This document shows positions 46,933-56,372 of a stretch of DNA of 64,000 bases, piece by piece. The DNA lies in NCBI RefSeq assembly GCF_000196515.1, contig NC_014248.1, positions 837,501 through 901,500 on the forward strand, written 5' to 3'. Both the position numbers and the translations under genes were made by a program. Under the pieces are notes generated by a model. The model saw only the letters and a program-made list of their open reading frames with translations, made no database searches and was not told where the DNA came from. The stretch is from 'Nostoc azollae' 0708. GTDB taxonomy: Bacteria > Cyanobacteriota > Cyanobacteriia > Cyanobacteriales > Nostocaceae. Within the stretch, counting starts at the first letter, position 1, and each line of letters starts with the position of its first letter.

Positions 46933-47130
46933 ATGCAGCTAGATAAGCAAAGGCTTGAAAAAGGTCATACTGAGTTAATTGACATGGTTAGATGGTTACT
47001 AAATTCTGGGTATCAACCTGCATCCAAAAACTTAGAACAAGCTATTCGCATATTAGCTGAATGTAGTAGAATAAATAAAATTCGAGCCAAGTATCTTTAC
47101 GAAATAGATATAGATAGCCCTTTTACATAG
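46933..47130 (+). CDS. Short hypothetical protein
   Basis: A 65-residue open frame (QLDKQRLEKGHTELIDMVRW, then PASKNLEQAIRILAECSRIN), with helix-rich, normal composition. No domain was recognised and no strong ribosome site is present. The 300 bases between the P450 stop and this frame show no gene. Confidence 0.35.
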   Translation: MQLDKQRLEKGHTELIDMVRWLLNSGYQPASKNLEQAIRILAECSRINKIRAKYLYEIDIDSPFT

Positions 47131-47635
47131 AAAATCACAAAAAATATATTTGAAAACTTCTCTTATCTTCGTGTTATTTGCGTTCTTTGCAGCTCATTTA
47201 TTTCTATGGTAATTATCATTTATAATTTTATTTTAAATACCGGAATTGTTCAAAAAAATTGGTATCTTTATTTACTCACATCTTGTCTTGCGAAAATAAA
47301 AATTGATGTAATTTAATTACACTGTATAATCTTAAAACCCTTGATTTACCGATAAAACCCAATATCAATCAGGTAGCTTTATCGTGCATCTTTTGAGGTT
47401 ACCTGGGTTTGTACGGAGAGCTGCAAGATATGAGTTTACCAATCCTGAAAATCCTTAAATCCTGGACATCCTGATTCAGACAAAAACATGTTGACAAAAT
47501 CAAAGAATTGTGGAAAACGAAAATCATTGCAGAATAGATATGTTTTACACCGGATCTTGCTGAATAACCAACATGGCGCTTAAAATCCCCAACTCCATGT
47601 ACAATATAGATTCCAGACTGTATTTCCTCAACATC
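47131..47635. other. Intergenic region before aroC
   Basis: About 505 bases of AT-rich DNA with no recognised gene, hairpin or repeat. It should hold the aroC promoter. Confidence 0.45.
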
Positions 47636-48724
47636 ATGGGCAGCACTTTTGGTCATCTTTTCCGTATTACGACTTTTGGCGAATCTCACGGCGGCGGTGT
47701 GGGCGTTATTATTGATGGTTGTCCTCCAGGACTGGAAATTTCTGCTGAGGAAATTCAATTTGAGTTAGATAGAAGACGGCCGGGACAAAGTAAAATTACG
47801 ACTCCACGCAAGGAAGCTGACACTTGTGAGATATTATCAGGAGTATTTGAGGGGAAGACCCTGGGAACACCGATCGCAATCTTTGTGAAAAATAAAGATA
47901 CTCGTGCCCAAGATTATGATGAGATGGCGCAAAAGTATCGTCCTTCTCACGCAGATGCTACTTATGATGCTAAGTATGGATTTAGAAATTGGCAAGGTGG
48001 CGGTAGGTCTTCGGCGCGTGAGACAATAGGTAGAGTTGCTGCTGGTGCGATCGCTAAAAAAGTTTTACATCAAGTTGCAGATGTGGTAGTTATCGCATAT
48101 GTGAAGCGCATCAAAGATTTAGAAGGCGTAGTTGATACCAATACCGTCACATTAGAAGATGTAGAAAGCAATATTGTCCGTTGTCCAGATGGTGAAATTG
48201 CTAACCAAATGATTGAATTAATTGAAAAAACTGGTAGAGATGGTAATTCTATCGGTGGTGTAGTTGAGTGTGTGGTGCGGAATGTTCCCAAGGGTTTAGG
48301 CGAGCCTGTTTTTGATAAGTTGGAAGCAGATTTAGGAAAAGCAGTAATGTCACTTCCTGCAAGTAAAGGTTTTGAAATTGGTTCTGGTTTTGACGGAACT
48401 TTGTTAACAGGTTTTGAACATAACGACGAATTTTATATTGATGAAAATGGAGAAATTCGTACCGTAACCAATCGTTCTGGTGGTATTCAAGGAGGAATTT
48501 CTAATGGCGAAAATATCATTTTACGAGTTGCTTTTAAACCAACTGCGACAATAAGAAAACAACAAAAAACGGTGACTAAGGAAGGTGAAGAAACGGTTTT
48601 AGCAGGCAAGGGAAGACATGATCCTTGTGTTTTACCCCGTGCTGTGCCCATGGTTGATGCAATGGTGGCTTTGGTTTTATGCGACCATCTTTTACGGCAT
48701 TATGGACAGTGTAAGGTATTGTAG
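47636..48724 (+). CDS. aroC: Chorismate synthase
   Basis: AroC, 362 residues, the last step of the shikimate pathway, using reduced FMN to make chorismate. Family motifs [18 protein letters not shown] near the N-terminus, [40 protein letters not shown] and the C-terminal [18 protein letters not shown] are intact. The ATG at 47636 ([19 protein letters not shown]) is the standard start; a frame extending to 47573 would add 21 non-conserved residues. Confidence 0.96.
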   Translation: MGSTFGHLFRITTFGESHGGGVGVIIDGCPPGLEISAEEIQFELDRRRPGQSKITTPRKEADTCEILSGVFEGKTLGTPIAIFVKNKDTRAQDYDEMAQKYRPSHADATYDAKYGFRNWQGGGRSSARETIGRVAAGAIAKKVLHQVADVVVIAYVKRIKDLEGVVDTNTVTLEDVESNIVRCPDGEIANQMIELIEKTGRDGNSIGGVVECVVRNVPKGLGEPVFDKLEADLGKAVMSLPASKGFEIGSGFDGTLLTGFEHNDEFYIDENGEIRTVTNRSGGIQGGISNGENIILRVAFKPTATIRKQQKTVTKEGEETVLAGKGRHDPCVLPRAVPMVDAMVALVLCDHLLRHYGQCKVL

Positions 48725-49242
48725 AGATTTGCTATTTGTACAGGTTTGAGGTGCATAAATAGCGATCACACTTCACTCTGTTCTTATCCTACCGTTAAGT
48801 TGTGGGACACTTACAACATTTTTTGGCTCATTAGACCACAGTGTAGAGACGTTGAATGCAACTTCTCTACAAAGTTTGTCAGATTTTTCTGTGGTTTATT
48901 TACCTGAAAATCGCCGTAATTTTGCTCAGGTACTTAATCAAGCTGATGTGCATATTGGATAGTATTCCGAGCGCATCAAGATTTCCGTCCCCTGGAAGAA
49001 TTCTCCTCACCCCACACCCTATAGAAATCGGGTAATTTTACGTAATAATTGGGGTTAATTCCCTGGGAAATTTGTTGTATATTGCATCTATTATTCAGTC
49101 ACAGGATTTGCAGGTGCATTGAAAGAACGATAATGTTTTACTAAAAATAGAGTAAGCATTTTTGATTAGGTGTACCTAATTATCAGACAATAGTACATAG
49201 GAAAAACTAACTTAAGTATTACAGTTTGGAGATAAGTAAGTT
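48725..49242. other. Intergenic region with short gene remnant and palindrome
   Basis: A short readable stretch (LSDFSVVYLPENRRNFAQVL, about 48878-48960) ends in a stop and is probably part of a lost gene of unknown family. A hairpin-forming repeat lies at 48843-48870. No intact gene was seen. Confidence 0.45.
48843..48870. repeat. Palindromic GTAGAGACGTTG repeat
   Basis: GTAGAGACGTTG pairs with CAACTTCTCTAC across AATG with one mismatch. From memory this resembles a dispersed palindrome type common in Nostoc genomes. Confidence 0.6.
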
Positions 49243-50049
49243 ATGTTGGGTGCGATCGCAGGTGATATCATTGGCTCAATTTATGAGTTCTACAATATAA
49301 AAACAAAGGACTTTCCCCTTTTCGATGATAGATGTCATTTTACAGATGACACAATATTAACCCTTGCCGTTGCTGAAGTCATTCTCAATGCAGACGAATT
49401 TCCAGACAAAACTAAATATATTGACAAATTACAATATATTCAACAATTCAAATCCTACTACGGTGAATATCCCTCTGCTGGTTATGGTAGTACTTTTATA
49501 AAATGGGCAAATTCTGGTAGCACAGAACCATACAACAGTTGGGGTAACGGTTCGGCTATGCGAGTCAGTCCCATAGCATCTGCATTTGATGACCTCAATA
49601 TTGTGTTAGAAGAAGCGCGACATAGTGCAGAAGTTACTCATAGCCATCCTGAAGGCATTAAAGGCGCACAAGCAACAGCAGCATCTATATTTTTAGCCCG
49701 TACAGGTTATGATAAGACCGCTATCAAATTCTATATCCAAAATTGTTTTGGTTATAATTTAGAGCAAACTTTAGACGAGATTAGACCAACTTACAAATTT
49801 GATGTTTCTTGTCAAGGTTCTGTTCCCCAAGCCATCATTGCTTTTTTAGAATCAACTGATTTTGAAGATGCAATTCGCAATGCTATTTCTATTGGTGGAG
49901 ACAGTGACACCATTGCTTGTATTACAGGTAGTATTGCTGAAGCATTTTATGGTGGTGTTCCAGAACATATTGCAGAATGGATATTCACTACATTAGATGA
50001 TCGTCTTTGGACTATTACGGACAAATTTATGTCTCAATATTACGCCTAA
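49243..50049 (+). CDS. ADP-ribosylglycohydrolase-family protein
   Basis: A 268-residue protein of the DraG/ARH family, which removes ADP-ribose from proteins or related substrates using a two-Mg centre. The N-terminal GAIAGDIIGSIYE, the metal motif FTDDTILTLA near residue 30 and the C-terminal metal motif ISIGGDSDTIACI near residue 224 are all conserved. GNGSAMRVSPIA is also the family form. The frame is intact. No ADP-ribosyltransferase was seen in the window. The physiological target cannot be told from sequence. Confidence 0.92.
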   Translation: MLGAIAGDIIGSIYEFYNIKTKDFPLFDDRCHFTDDTILTLAVAEVILNADEFPDKTKYIDKLQYIQQFKSYYGEYPSAGYGSTFIKWANSGSTEPYNSWGNGSAMRVSPIASAFDDLNIVLEEARHSAEVTHSHPEGIKGAQATAASIFLARTGYDKTAIKFYIQNCFGYNLEQTLDEIRPTYKFDVSCQGSVPQAIIAFLESTDFEDAIRNAISIGGDSDTIACITGSIAEAFYGGVPEHIAEWIFTTLDDRLWTITDKFMSQYYA

Positions 50050-50188
50050 ATTCAGGTACAAAGGCAGGAAGTAGGAAGGAAAAGGTTTAAGCTTTTGCAT
50101 ATTTTGCTTAGCTCATATCTGTTTGTATCATGTTCATTCCCTGAATCTCTACCTCCACACTCTCTGCTACTGGAGAGGATGTTTCACA

Positions 50189-50338
50189 TAAGTAGCTGGG
50201 TGTTAAAAATTGTCGTTATAACAAGGTAAGAGGCACTTATGCAATAGGGAAGAGGTTTTGGACAATTTTACTTTTCGTTACATACTACTCTCCGAGAAGC
50301 CGCTGCGCGTCTACGGTTCTTTTGTCCCTTGCTACTTA
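50189..50338. repeat. MITE-like repeat, copy B
   Basis: 150 bp similar to 43578-43709, with ends TAAGTAGCTGGG and TAAGTAGCAAGG (from the right). It has about 20 extra bases inside, where AAGAGG is present twice. It lies between the ADP-ribosylglycohydrolase and VOC genes. Confidence 0.75.
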
Positions 50339-50377
50339 TTATATTATTTATTCTTTGGAATATGCCTTAAAATAAAT

Positions 50378-50743
50378 ATGCAATATAATAATATATTCAT
50401 CACTATTGCCACGGTTAATTTTGATAATTTAGTGAATTTCTATATTCAGTTACTAGAACAAGAACCGAAAAACCTGATTCCCGATGTCTATGCTGAGTTC
50501 CAAATTTCTAGCCTTTGTTTAGGTATTTTTAAACCAAAACAAAATTATGAGTCAGAATTTGCTGTAAATACCAAAAGTTCGCTAAGTTTGTGTTTAGAAG
50601 TCGATAATTTAGAAAGTGCGATCGCACATCTGCAATCTTTAGGCTATCCCCTACCAGGAGATATTTCCACAGCTTCCCACGGTCGAGAAATTTACACCTA
50701 CGACCCCGACGGCAACCGTCTAATTTTACATCAAAGTCATTAG
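50378..50743 (+). CDS. VOC/glyoxalase-family protein
   Basis: A 121-residue single VOC module with two beta-alpha-beta-beta-beta halves (IFITIATVNFDNLVNFYIQL and LCLEVDNLESAIAHLQSLGY, ending YTYDPDGNRLILHQSH). Members of this fold bind metals and act in glyoxalase, dioxygenase or resistance reactions; the substrate cannot be predicted. The ATG at 50378 is preferred over an in-frame start at 50258, which lies within the upstream MITE-like repeat. Confidence 0.88.
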   Translation: MQYNNIFITIATVNFDNLVNFYIQLLEQEPKNLIPDVYAEFQISSLCLGIFKPKQNYESEFAVNTKSSLSLCLEVDNLESAIAHLQSLGYPLPGDISTASHGREIYTYDPDGNRLILHQSH

Positions 50744-50801
50744 TCATTGGGAAAAGGCAAAGAGCAAAAAGCAAAAGATAAATATTCTTTCCCTGATCTT
50801 T

Positions 50802-50864
50802 TCCCAGTCCCCAATCCCCAATCCCCAGTCCCCAATCCCCAGTCCCCAATCCCTAGTCCCCAAT
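50802..50864. repeat. Nine-unit heptanucleotide repeat running into the rbgA start
   Basis: Nine consecutive heptads of CCCCAAT/CCCCAGT type, the first and eighth with one change. The last unit contributes the A and T of the rbgA ATG (50863-50865). Confidence 0.9.
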
Positions 50865-51744
50865 GTCCATAACTCAAAACTACAAATTAAATCTCATTCA
50901 ATGGTATCCCGGTCACATTGCCAAGGCTGAAAAAAATCTCAAAGAACAGCTAAAGCGGGTAGATGTGGTCCTAGAAGTGCGGGATGCACGTATTCCCCTA
51001 GCGACAAACCATCCGCAAATGAATGAATGGGTGGGGGGTAAATCGCGGGTATTGGTAATTAACCGATTAGATATGATTTCACCACAAGTGCGATCGCTTT
51101 GGGTAGACTGGTTTAAAAGCCAAGAACAAGTACCTTATTTTACCAATGCTCAACACGGTCAAGGTATCACAGCTATCACCAAAGCCGCACAAGCAGCAGG
51201 AGTAGAACTTAATCAACGCAGAAAAGACCGGGGAATGTTACCCCGTCCAGTCCGTGCTGTAGTTATTGGTTTTCCCAACGTTGGAAAATCAGCATTAATC
51301 AACCGTTTGCTAGGAAAGCGAGTCGTTGAAAGTGCAGCGCGTCCCGGTGTTACTCGTCAACTGCGTTGGGTGCGAATTTCCGATCAGTTGCAACTACTAG
51401 ATGCTCCCGGTGTCATTCCTTCAAGAATGGAAAATCAAGCTGCAGCAGTAAAATTAGCTATTTGTGACGATATCGGAGAAGCATCGTATGATAATCAGCT
51501 AGTAGCAGCAGCCTTCATAGATATACTCAATGAACTCCAAGAAACACATCCTCATTTGTTACCATCGCACCCCTTACTTTCACGCTACGAAGTTGATTCC
51601 ATCATCCATACAGGAGAAGCATATCTGCACATCTTAGCAGAACATCGTTATAAAAGAGATGTAGAACGCGCTGCGAGAACACTAATCACCGATTTTCGCA
51701 AAGGACTTTTGGGTACTATTCCTTTAGAAATTCCACCCCATTGA
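50863..51744 (+). CDS. rbgA: Ribosome biogenesis GTPase RbgA (YlqF)
   Basis: A 293-residue circularly permuted GTPase that helps late assembly of the large ribosomal subunit. The permuted order is clear: G4-type VINRLDM near residue 66, then G1 [13 protein letters not shown] near residue 137, then G3 LLDAPGVI near residue 185. The C-terminal helical domain is complete. The N-terminus [20 protein letters not shown] has the WYPGHIAKA motif of the family, supporting the start. The start codon is embedded in a heptad repeat array, and no Shine-Dalgarno sequence precedes it. Confidence 0.95.
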   Translation: MSITQNYKLNLIQWYPGHIAKAEKNLKEQLKRVDVVLEVRDARIPLATNHPQMNEWVGGKSRVLVINRLDMISPQVRSLWVDWFKSQEQVPYFTNAQHGQGITAITKAAQAAGVELNQRRKDRGMLPRPVRAVVIGFPNVGKSALINRLLGKRVVESAARPGVTRQLRWVRISDQLQLLDAPGVIPSRMENQAAAVKLAICDDIGEASYDNQLVAAAFIDILNELQETHPHLLPSHPLLSRYEVDSIIHTGEAYLHILAEHRYKRDVERAARTLITDFRKGLLGTIPLEIPPH

Positions 51745-52315
51745 TATATAAGGCTTTCAGGGCTTTTTTTGAGCAGAAAATGAGTAGTTTGAGTAGCAAA
51801 TGAGTAGTGATTAAGTAGTTAAAAGTCGTGACTTTAACTGATATTTGACTCATAGTGGATTAAGAAGACTATTCCTATAAAGAAATAGGCTGAAGTCTCT
51901 TGTAGGGTGCGTCAAATGTCGAAAATCTGTTGATATTAACCAATATATAGGTCTGACGCACCCTAATAATTAATATGCTAAATCTGCCAATAAATGTAAG
52001 TTGGATGTGATCGCCTAAATCAACGGGAATAATTAACTTCTAGCCTTCAAATATTCAACTCTGAGTCTGAAAATTAACATTGTTACTACCGTAAATAATA
52101 TTCCCAGGAATATGTTTTTCCAACTCAGTGTTTTAGGAGTTTCACTAATTAAAATTCAAGGATTTTGAACCTGTTTTTCCATAAAAAGAACTGAAGAACC
52201 AAATTAAGTAACTCTTTTGAAATTGAGAGACTAAAGTTTTGATGGTGGCTTCTATAATGAATCTGTGTAAGACTGGTAAGCTACTTCAAGCTATTTTTGA
52301 ACGGGAGGTCAGGGA
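51745..52315. other. Intergenic region between rbgA and the SSADH gene
   Basis: About 570 bases with no recognised gene. One clear structure is the inverted repeat at 51903-51965. GGAGG at 52302-52306 before the ATG at 52316 is the ribosome site of the next gene. Confidence 0.5.
51903..51965. repeat. 63-bp repeat with TAGGGTGCGTCA inverted ends
   Basis: TAGGGTGCGTCA at 51903-51914 is exactly inverted at 51954-51965, with a 39-base AT-rich centre. It is the type of small palindromic repeat found dispersed in many cyanobacteria. Confidence 0.8.
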
Positions 52316-53683
52316 ATGGCTATTGCTACCATTAATCCCGCCACTGGGAAAACGCTGAAAACTTTTGATCCACTGAATAATGGGGAAATTGCTGCTAAAT
52401 TGGATTTGGCACAGTGGGCTTTTGAGGAGTATCGTAGGACTAGTTTTCCAGAGCGCTCGCAGTGGTTGCAACAAGCAGCAAATATTTTAGAGCAGGAAAA
52501 GGCAGATTTTGCCAAATTAATGACCCTGGAAATGGGTAAAACCTTGAAATCTGCGATTGCAGAAGTGGAAAAATGCGCCCTTGTTTGTCGTTACTATGCC
52601 AAAAATGGTCCTAATTTTCTCGCTGATCTCACCGTCAAAACCGATGCTAGTCAAAGTTTTGTTAGATATCAGCCTTTAGGTGTAATTCTCGCTGTCATGC
52701 CTTGGAATTTCCCTTTCTGGCAAGTTTTCCGCTTTGCTGCACCAGCACTCATGGCTGGAAATGTGGGTTTACTCAAACACGCATCCAATGTACCTCAGTG
52801 TGCTTTGGGAATAGAAGATATTATCAACCGTGCAGGTTTTCCAGTAGGTGTGTTTCAAACTTTATTGATCGGTGCTTCTCAAGTTGCCGATTTAATGGCT
52901 GATCATCGGGTAAAAGCAGCCACCTTGACGGGAAGCGAACCAGCAGGAGCTTCTTTAGCTGTTGCTGCTGGCAAACAAATTAAAAAAACCGTCTTGGAAT
53001 TAGGTGGAAGTGACCCCTTTATAGTATTAGAAAGTGCTGATTTAGAAACAACAGTATCGACCGCAGTTAGAGCACGGATCTTAAATAATGGACAATCTTG
53101 CATAGCAGCTAAACGCTTTATTTTAGCAGAAATAATTGCTGATAAATTTGAAAAACTGCTGTTAGAAAAATTCCACACTCTGAAAATTGGTGATCCTCTG
53201 GCAACAGAAACAGATATCGGTCCATTGGCAACACCCGATATTCTCCAAGATTTAGACCAAAAAGTCAAAATTGCTATCGAAAGTGGTGGTAAAGTCCTCA
53301 CAGGTGGATCTGCTTTATCAGATATTCCTGGGAACTTTTATCCACCAACTATTATCATAGATATTCCTTTAGATCATCCGATTGCCAAAGAAGAATTTTT
53401 TGGACCTGTAGCTTTATTATTCCGAGTTGCGGATATTGATGCTGCCATCAAATTAGCCAATGATATACCCTTTGGTTTGGGTGCTAGTGCGTGGACAAAT
53501 AATGAAACAGAAAAAAATCGCCTCATTCAAGAAATTGAAGCAGGTGCAGTATTTATTAATAGCATGGTTAAATCCGATCCACGCTTACCTTTTGGGGGAA
53601 TTAAACGTTCTGGGTATGGTCGAGAATTAAGTATTCAAGGCATACATGAATTTGTGAATGTAAAAACTGTTTGGGTTCAGTAA
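52316..53683 (+). CDS. Succinate-semialdehyde dehydrogenase
   Basis: An aldehyde dehydrogenase of 455 residues. The catalytic cysteine is C262 in NNGQSCIAAKRF and the general base is E228 in VLELGGSDPF. The cofactor loop VMPWNFPFWQVFRFAAPAL is typical of the SSADH subgroup. It lies 62 bases upstream of the 2-oxoglutarate decarboxylase gene; in Synechococcus PCC 7002 this adjacent pair converts 2-oxoglutarate to succinate and closes the TCA cycle. The start has GGAGG at a good distance. Assignment of the substrate is from this context. Confidence 0.92.
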   Translation: MAIATINPATGKTLKTFDPLNNGEIAAKLDLAQWAFEEYRRTSFPERSQWLQQAANILEQEKADFAKLMTLEMGKTLKSAIAEVEKCALVCRYYAKNGPNFLADLTVKTDASQSFVRYQPLGVILAVMPWNFPFWQVFRFAAPALMAGNVGLLKHASNVPQCALGIEDIINRAGFPVGVFQTLLIGASQVADLMADHRVKAATLTGSEPAGASLAVAAGKQIKKTVLELGGSDPFIVLESADLETTVSTAVRARILNNGQSCIAAKRFILAEIIADKFEKLLLEKFHTLKIGDPLATETDIGPLATPDILQDLDQKVKIAIESGGKVLTGGSALSDIPGNFYPPTIIIDIPLDHPIAKEEFFGPVALLFRVADIDAAIKLANDIPFGLGASAWTNNETEKNRLIQEIEAGAVFINSMVKSDPRLPFGGIKRSGYGRELSIQGIHEFVNVKTVWVQ

Positions 53684-53745
53684 TTGGTTATTACTCATTG
53701 GGTTATTAAATTCCCCAGTCCCCAGTATTATTTTGAGGAAATAAA

Positions 53746-55389
53746 ATGAATACGGCAGATTTGTTAGTACAGTGTTTAGAAAATGAAGGAGTGCAATATG
53801 TTTTTGGACTGCCAGGTGAGGAAAATTTGCACGTTTTAGAAGCTTTAAAAAACTCATCCATTCAATTTATTACTACTCGTCACGAACAGGGTGCAGCTTT
53901 CATGGCGGATGTTTATGGGAGGTTAACTGGTAAAGCCGGAGTCTGTCTTTCCACTCTTGGTCCTGGTGCTACTAATTTAATGACTGGGGTTGCAGATGCT
54001 AACCTTGATGGTGCACCATTAGTAGCAATTACCGGACAGGTGGGAACAGATAGAATGCATATTGAATCCCATCAATATTTAGATTTAGTGGCTATGTTTG
54101 CGCCAGTTACTAAGTGGAATAAGCAGATAGTTAGACCGAGTATTACACCAGAAGTTGTGAGAAAAGCATTCAAGCGCTCGCAAACTGAAAAACCTGGTGC
54201 AGTCCACATAGATTTACCCGAAAATATTGCTGCTATGCCCGTAGAAGGCAAACCTTTACATAAGGATAACAGCGAAAAAACCTATGCTGCTTTTGCTAGT
54301 ATTCGCGCTGCTGCTGCCATAATTTCTCAAGCAGTTAATCCCATTATCTTAGTGGGAAATGGGGCGATTCGCGCTCAAGCTAGTGATGCGGTGACGCAAT
54401 TCACCACCCAAATAAATATTCCAGTCGTTAATACTTTCATGGGTAAAGGCGTAATTCCCTACACTCATCCTTTAGCACTTTATTCTGTAGGATTACAACA
54501 AAGAGATTTCATTACTTGTGGTTTTGATAATACCGATTTAGTAATTGCAATTGGCTATGATTTAATTGAATTTTCTCCCAAAGAATGGAATCCTGACGGC
54601 AAAATTCCTATTATCCATATTGCTGCTATTTCAGCAGAAATTGATAGTAGTTACATTCCTAAAGTCGAAGTTATTGGGGATATTTCTGATTCAGTTAATG
54701 AAATATTAAAATTAGCAGACAGACAAGGAAAACCCAATCCCTATGCCATCAGTTTACGTTCTAATATTCGCGCTGATTACGAACAATATGCCCATGATGA
54801 TGGCTTCCCAATAAAACCGCAAAGATTAATTTATGATTTGCGGCAAGTGATGGGACCAGATGATATTGTCATTTCTGATGTAGGTGCACATAAAATGTGG
54901 ATTGCTAGACATTATCATTGTCATAGTCCTAATACGTGCATTATTTCCAATGGATTTGCAGCAATGGGAATTGCCATTCCTGGGGCTTTAGCTGCTAAAC
55001 TTGTCTATCCAGATCGTAAAGTTGTAGCAGCTACAGGCGATGGTGGCTTTATGATGAACTGTCAAGAATTAGAAACAGCTTTGCGTGTTGGTACACCTTT
55101 TGTTACCTTAATTTTCAATGACGGTGGCTATGGTTTAATTGAATGGAAACAAGAAAATCAATTTGGTAAAGGTAATTCATGTTTTGTGCATTTTGGTAAT
55201 CCTAATTTTGTCAAATTAGCCGAAAGTATAGGATTAAAAGGTTACAGGGTTGAATCAGCAACTGATTTAATTCCTGTCGTCAAAGAAGCCCTAATTCAAG
55301 ATGTTCCTGCGGTAATAGATTGTCCTGTAGATTATCGAGAAAACCGCCGTTTTAGTCAAAAAGCTGGGGAGTTAAATTGTGATATTTAA
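53746..55389 (+). CDS. 2-Oxoglutarate decarboxylase (acetolactate-synthase-like)
   Basis: A 547-residue thiamine-diphosphate enzyme. The N-terminal pyrimidine domain has GLPGEENLHVLEAL and the activating-glutamate region TRHEQGAAFMAD. The C-terminal ThDP motif runs from GDGGFMMN to NDGGYG. It resembles acetolactate synthase, but the gene follows SSADH directly, as the characterised cyanobacterial 2-oxoglutarate decarboxylase does. It would produce succinic semialdehyde from 2-oxoglutarate. Older annotations call such genes ilvB-like. Confidence 0.9.
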   Translation: MNTADLLVQCLENEGVQYVFGLPGEENLHVLEALKNSSIQFITTRHEQGAAFMADVYGRLTGKAGVCLSTLGPGATNLMTGVADANLDGAPLVAITGQVGTDRMHIESHQYLDLVAMFAPVTKWNKQIVRPSITPEVVRKAFKRSQTEKPGAVHIDLPENIAAMPVEGKPLHKDNSEKTYAAFASIRAAAAIISQAVNPIILVGNGAIRAQASDAVTQFTTQINIPVVNTFMGKGVIPYTHPLALYSVGLQQRDFITCGFDNTDLVIAIGYDLIEFSPKEWNPDGKIPIIHIAAISAEIDSSYIPKVEVIGDISDSVNEILKLADRQGKPNPYAISLRSNIRADYEQYAHDDGFPIKPQRLIYDLRQVMGPDDIVISDVGAHKMWIARHYHCHSPNTCIISNGFAAMGIAIPGALAAKLVYPDRKVVAATGDGGFMMNCQELETALRVGTPFVTLIFNDGGYGLIEWKQENQFGKGNSCFVHFGNPNFVKLAESIGLKGYRVESATDLIPVVKEALIQDVPAVIDCPVDYRENRRFSQKAGELNCDI

Positions 55390-55453
55390 TAGGTAATCGT
55401 TAACGATTACCTATTAAATATCACCAATCACCCCTTCACATTTTCCCCACTCT

Positions 55454-56296
55454 TCATCTGATGGGACGTAAAAATTCCATGTCTAGGACTAAACAAAACA
55501 ACAAAGCTAATATAAATAAACCAGACACTACTAACACAATTGCAGGGCCGGAAGGTAAATTATAAAAATAGCTGAGATACATTCCGCTAATACTAGAAAT
55601 AACCCCAATTACCGCACCTAAAATCATTACCTCATGCAAGCGTTTGACTAATAAATAAGCCGTTGCACCAGGAGTAATTAAAAGTGATAATACTAAAATC
55701 ACTCCTACAGCTTTCATGCTGGCAACAATTGTTAAAGCAATTAACAACATTAAGCCAAAATTTAGGCGATTAACTGGTAAACCAGCGGCTTGTGCGCCCA
55801 AGGGATCAAAGGTGTAAAATAAAAGCTCTTTGTATAGTGCAACAACGACTATTAATACAATCGTTGCAATGATACTTGTATCTCGTACTTCATCAACAGT
55901 TACGCTGAGAATATTACCGAAAAGGAAGTGATTGAGGTCGATTTTATTGCTTTTTTGAATCACGGTAATGAGGGTGACACCAAGGGCAAAAAAAGCTGAA
56001 AATACTATTCCCATTGCTGCATCTTCTTTGATGGGGGAACGGGTTTTAATAAATGCTATGGCCATTGTACTTAAAATCCCGGCAATAAATGCCCCGGCAA
56101 AAATATTAGCACCAATCATGAATGCGATCGCTAATCCTGGTAATACGGAATGACTAATAGCATCTCCTAGTAATGCTAGGCGTTGTACCATTAAATAACT
56201 ACCAACTACTGCACACAATAAGCCTACTAAAATAGCGATAATTAGGGAACGTTGCATGAAGCCATATTGCAACGGTTCAATTAGTGTATTAAGCAT
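55454..56296 (-). CDS. Metal ABC transporter permease (Mn/Zn type)
   Basis: A 280-residue permease of the ABC-3 family with about 8 membrane spans (QRSLIIAILVGLLCAVVGSY at the start; ALTIVASMKAVGVILVLSLL near residue 200). The conserved HSVLPGLAIAF segment follows the second span. It moves Mn2+ or Zn2+ with the ATPase encoded just upstream and the binding protein encoded divergently. A copy of the GAACCACGAAGG repeat lies between it and the ATPase gene. Confidence 0.92.
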   Translation of the reverse strand: MLNTLIEPLQYGFMQRSLIIAILVGLLCAVVGSYLMVQRLALLGDAISHSVLPGLAIAFMIGANIFAGAFIAGILSTMAIAFIKTRSPIKEDAAMGIVFSAFFALGVTLITVIQKSNKIDLNHFLFGNILSVTVDEVRDTSIIATIVLIVVVALYKELLFYTFDPLGAQAAGLPVNRLNFGLMLLIALTIVASMKAVGVILVLSLLITPGATAYLLVKRLHEVMILGAVIGVISSISGMYLSYFYNLPSGPAIVLVVSGLFILALLFCLVLDMEFLRPIR

Positions 56297-56372
56297 GAAT
56301 GAAAATGAACCACGAAGGTACGAAGTACACGAAGGAAAACAGGAAGAGGAGGAGAGAGATCAATAATCATGA

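Noticed and set aside
51745-51790. Terminator after rbgA
   Set aside because: AAGGCTTTCAGGGCTTTTTTT has a T run, but the stem is short and imperfect, so it was not called.
53746-55389. Annotation as acetolactate synthase (ilvB)
   Set aside because: The fold is shared, but the direct neighbourhood with SSADH and the known cyanobacterial pair favour 2-oxoglutarate decarboxylase.
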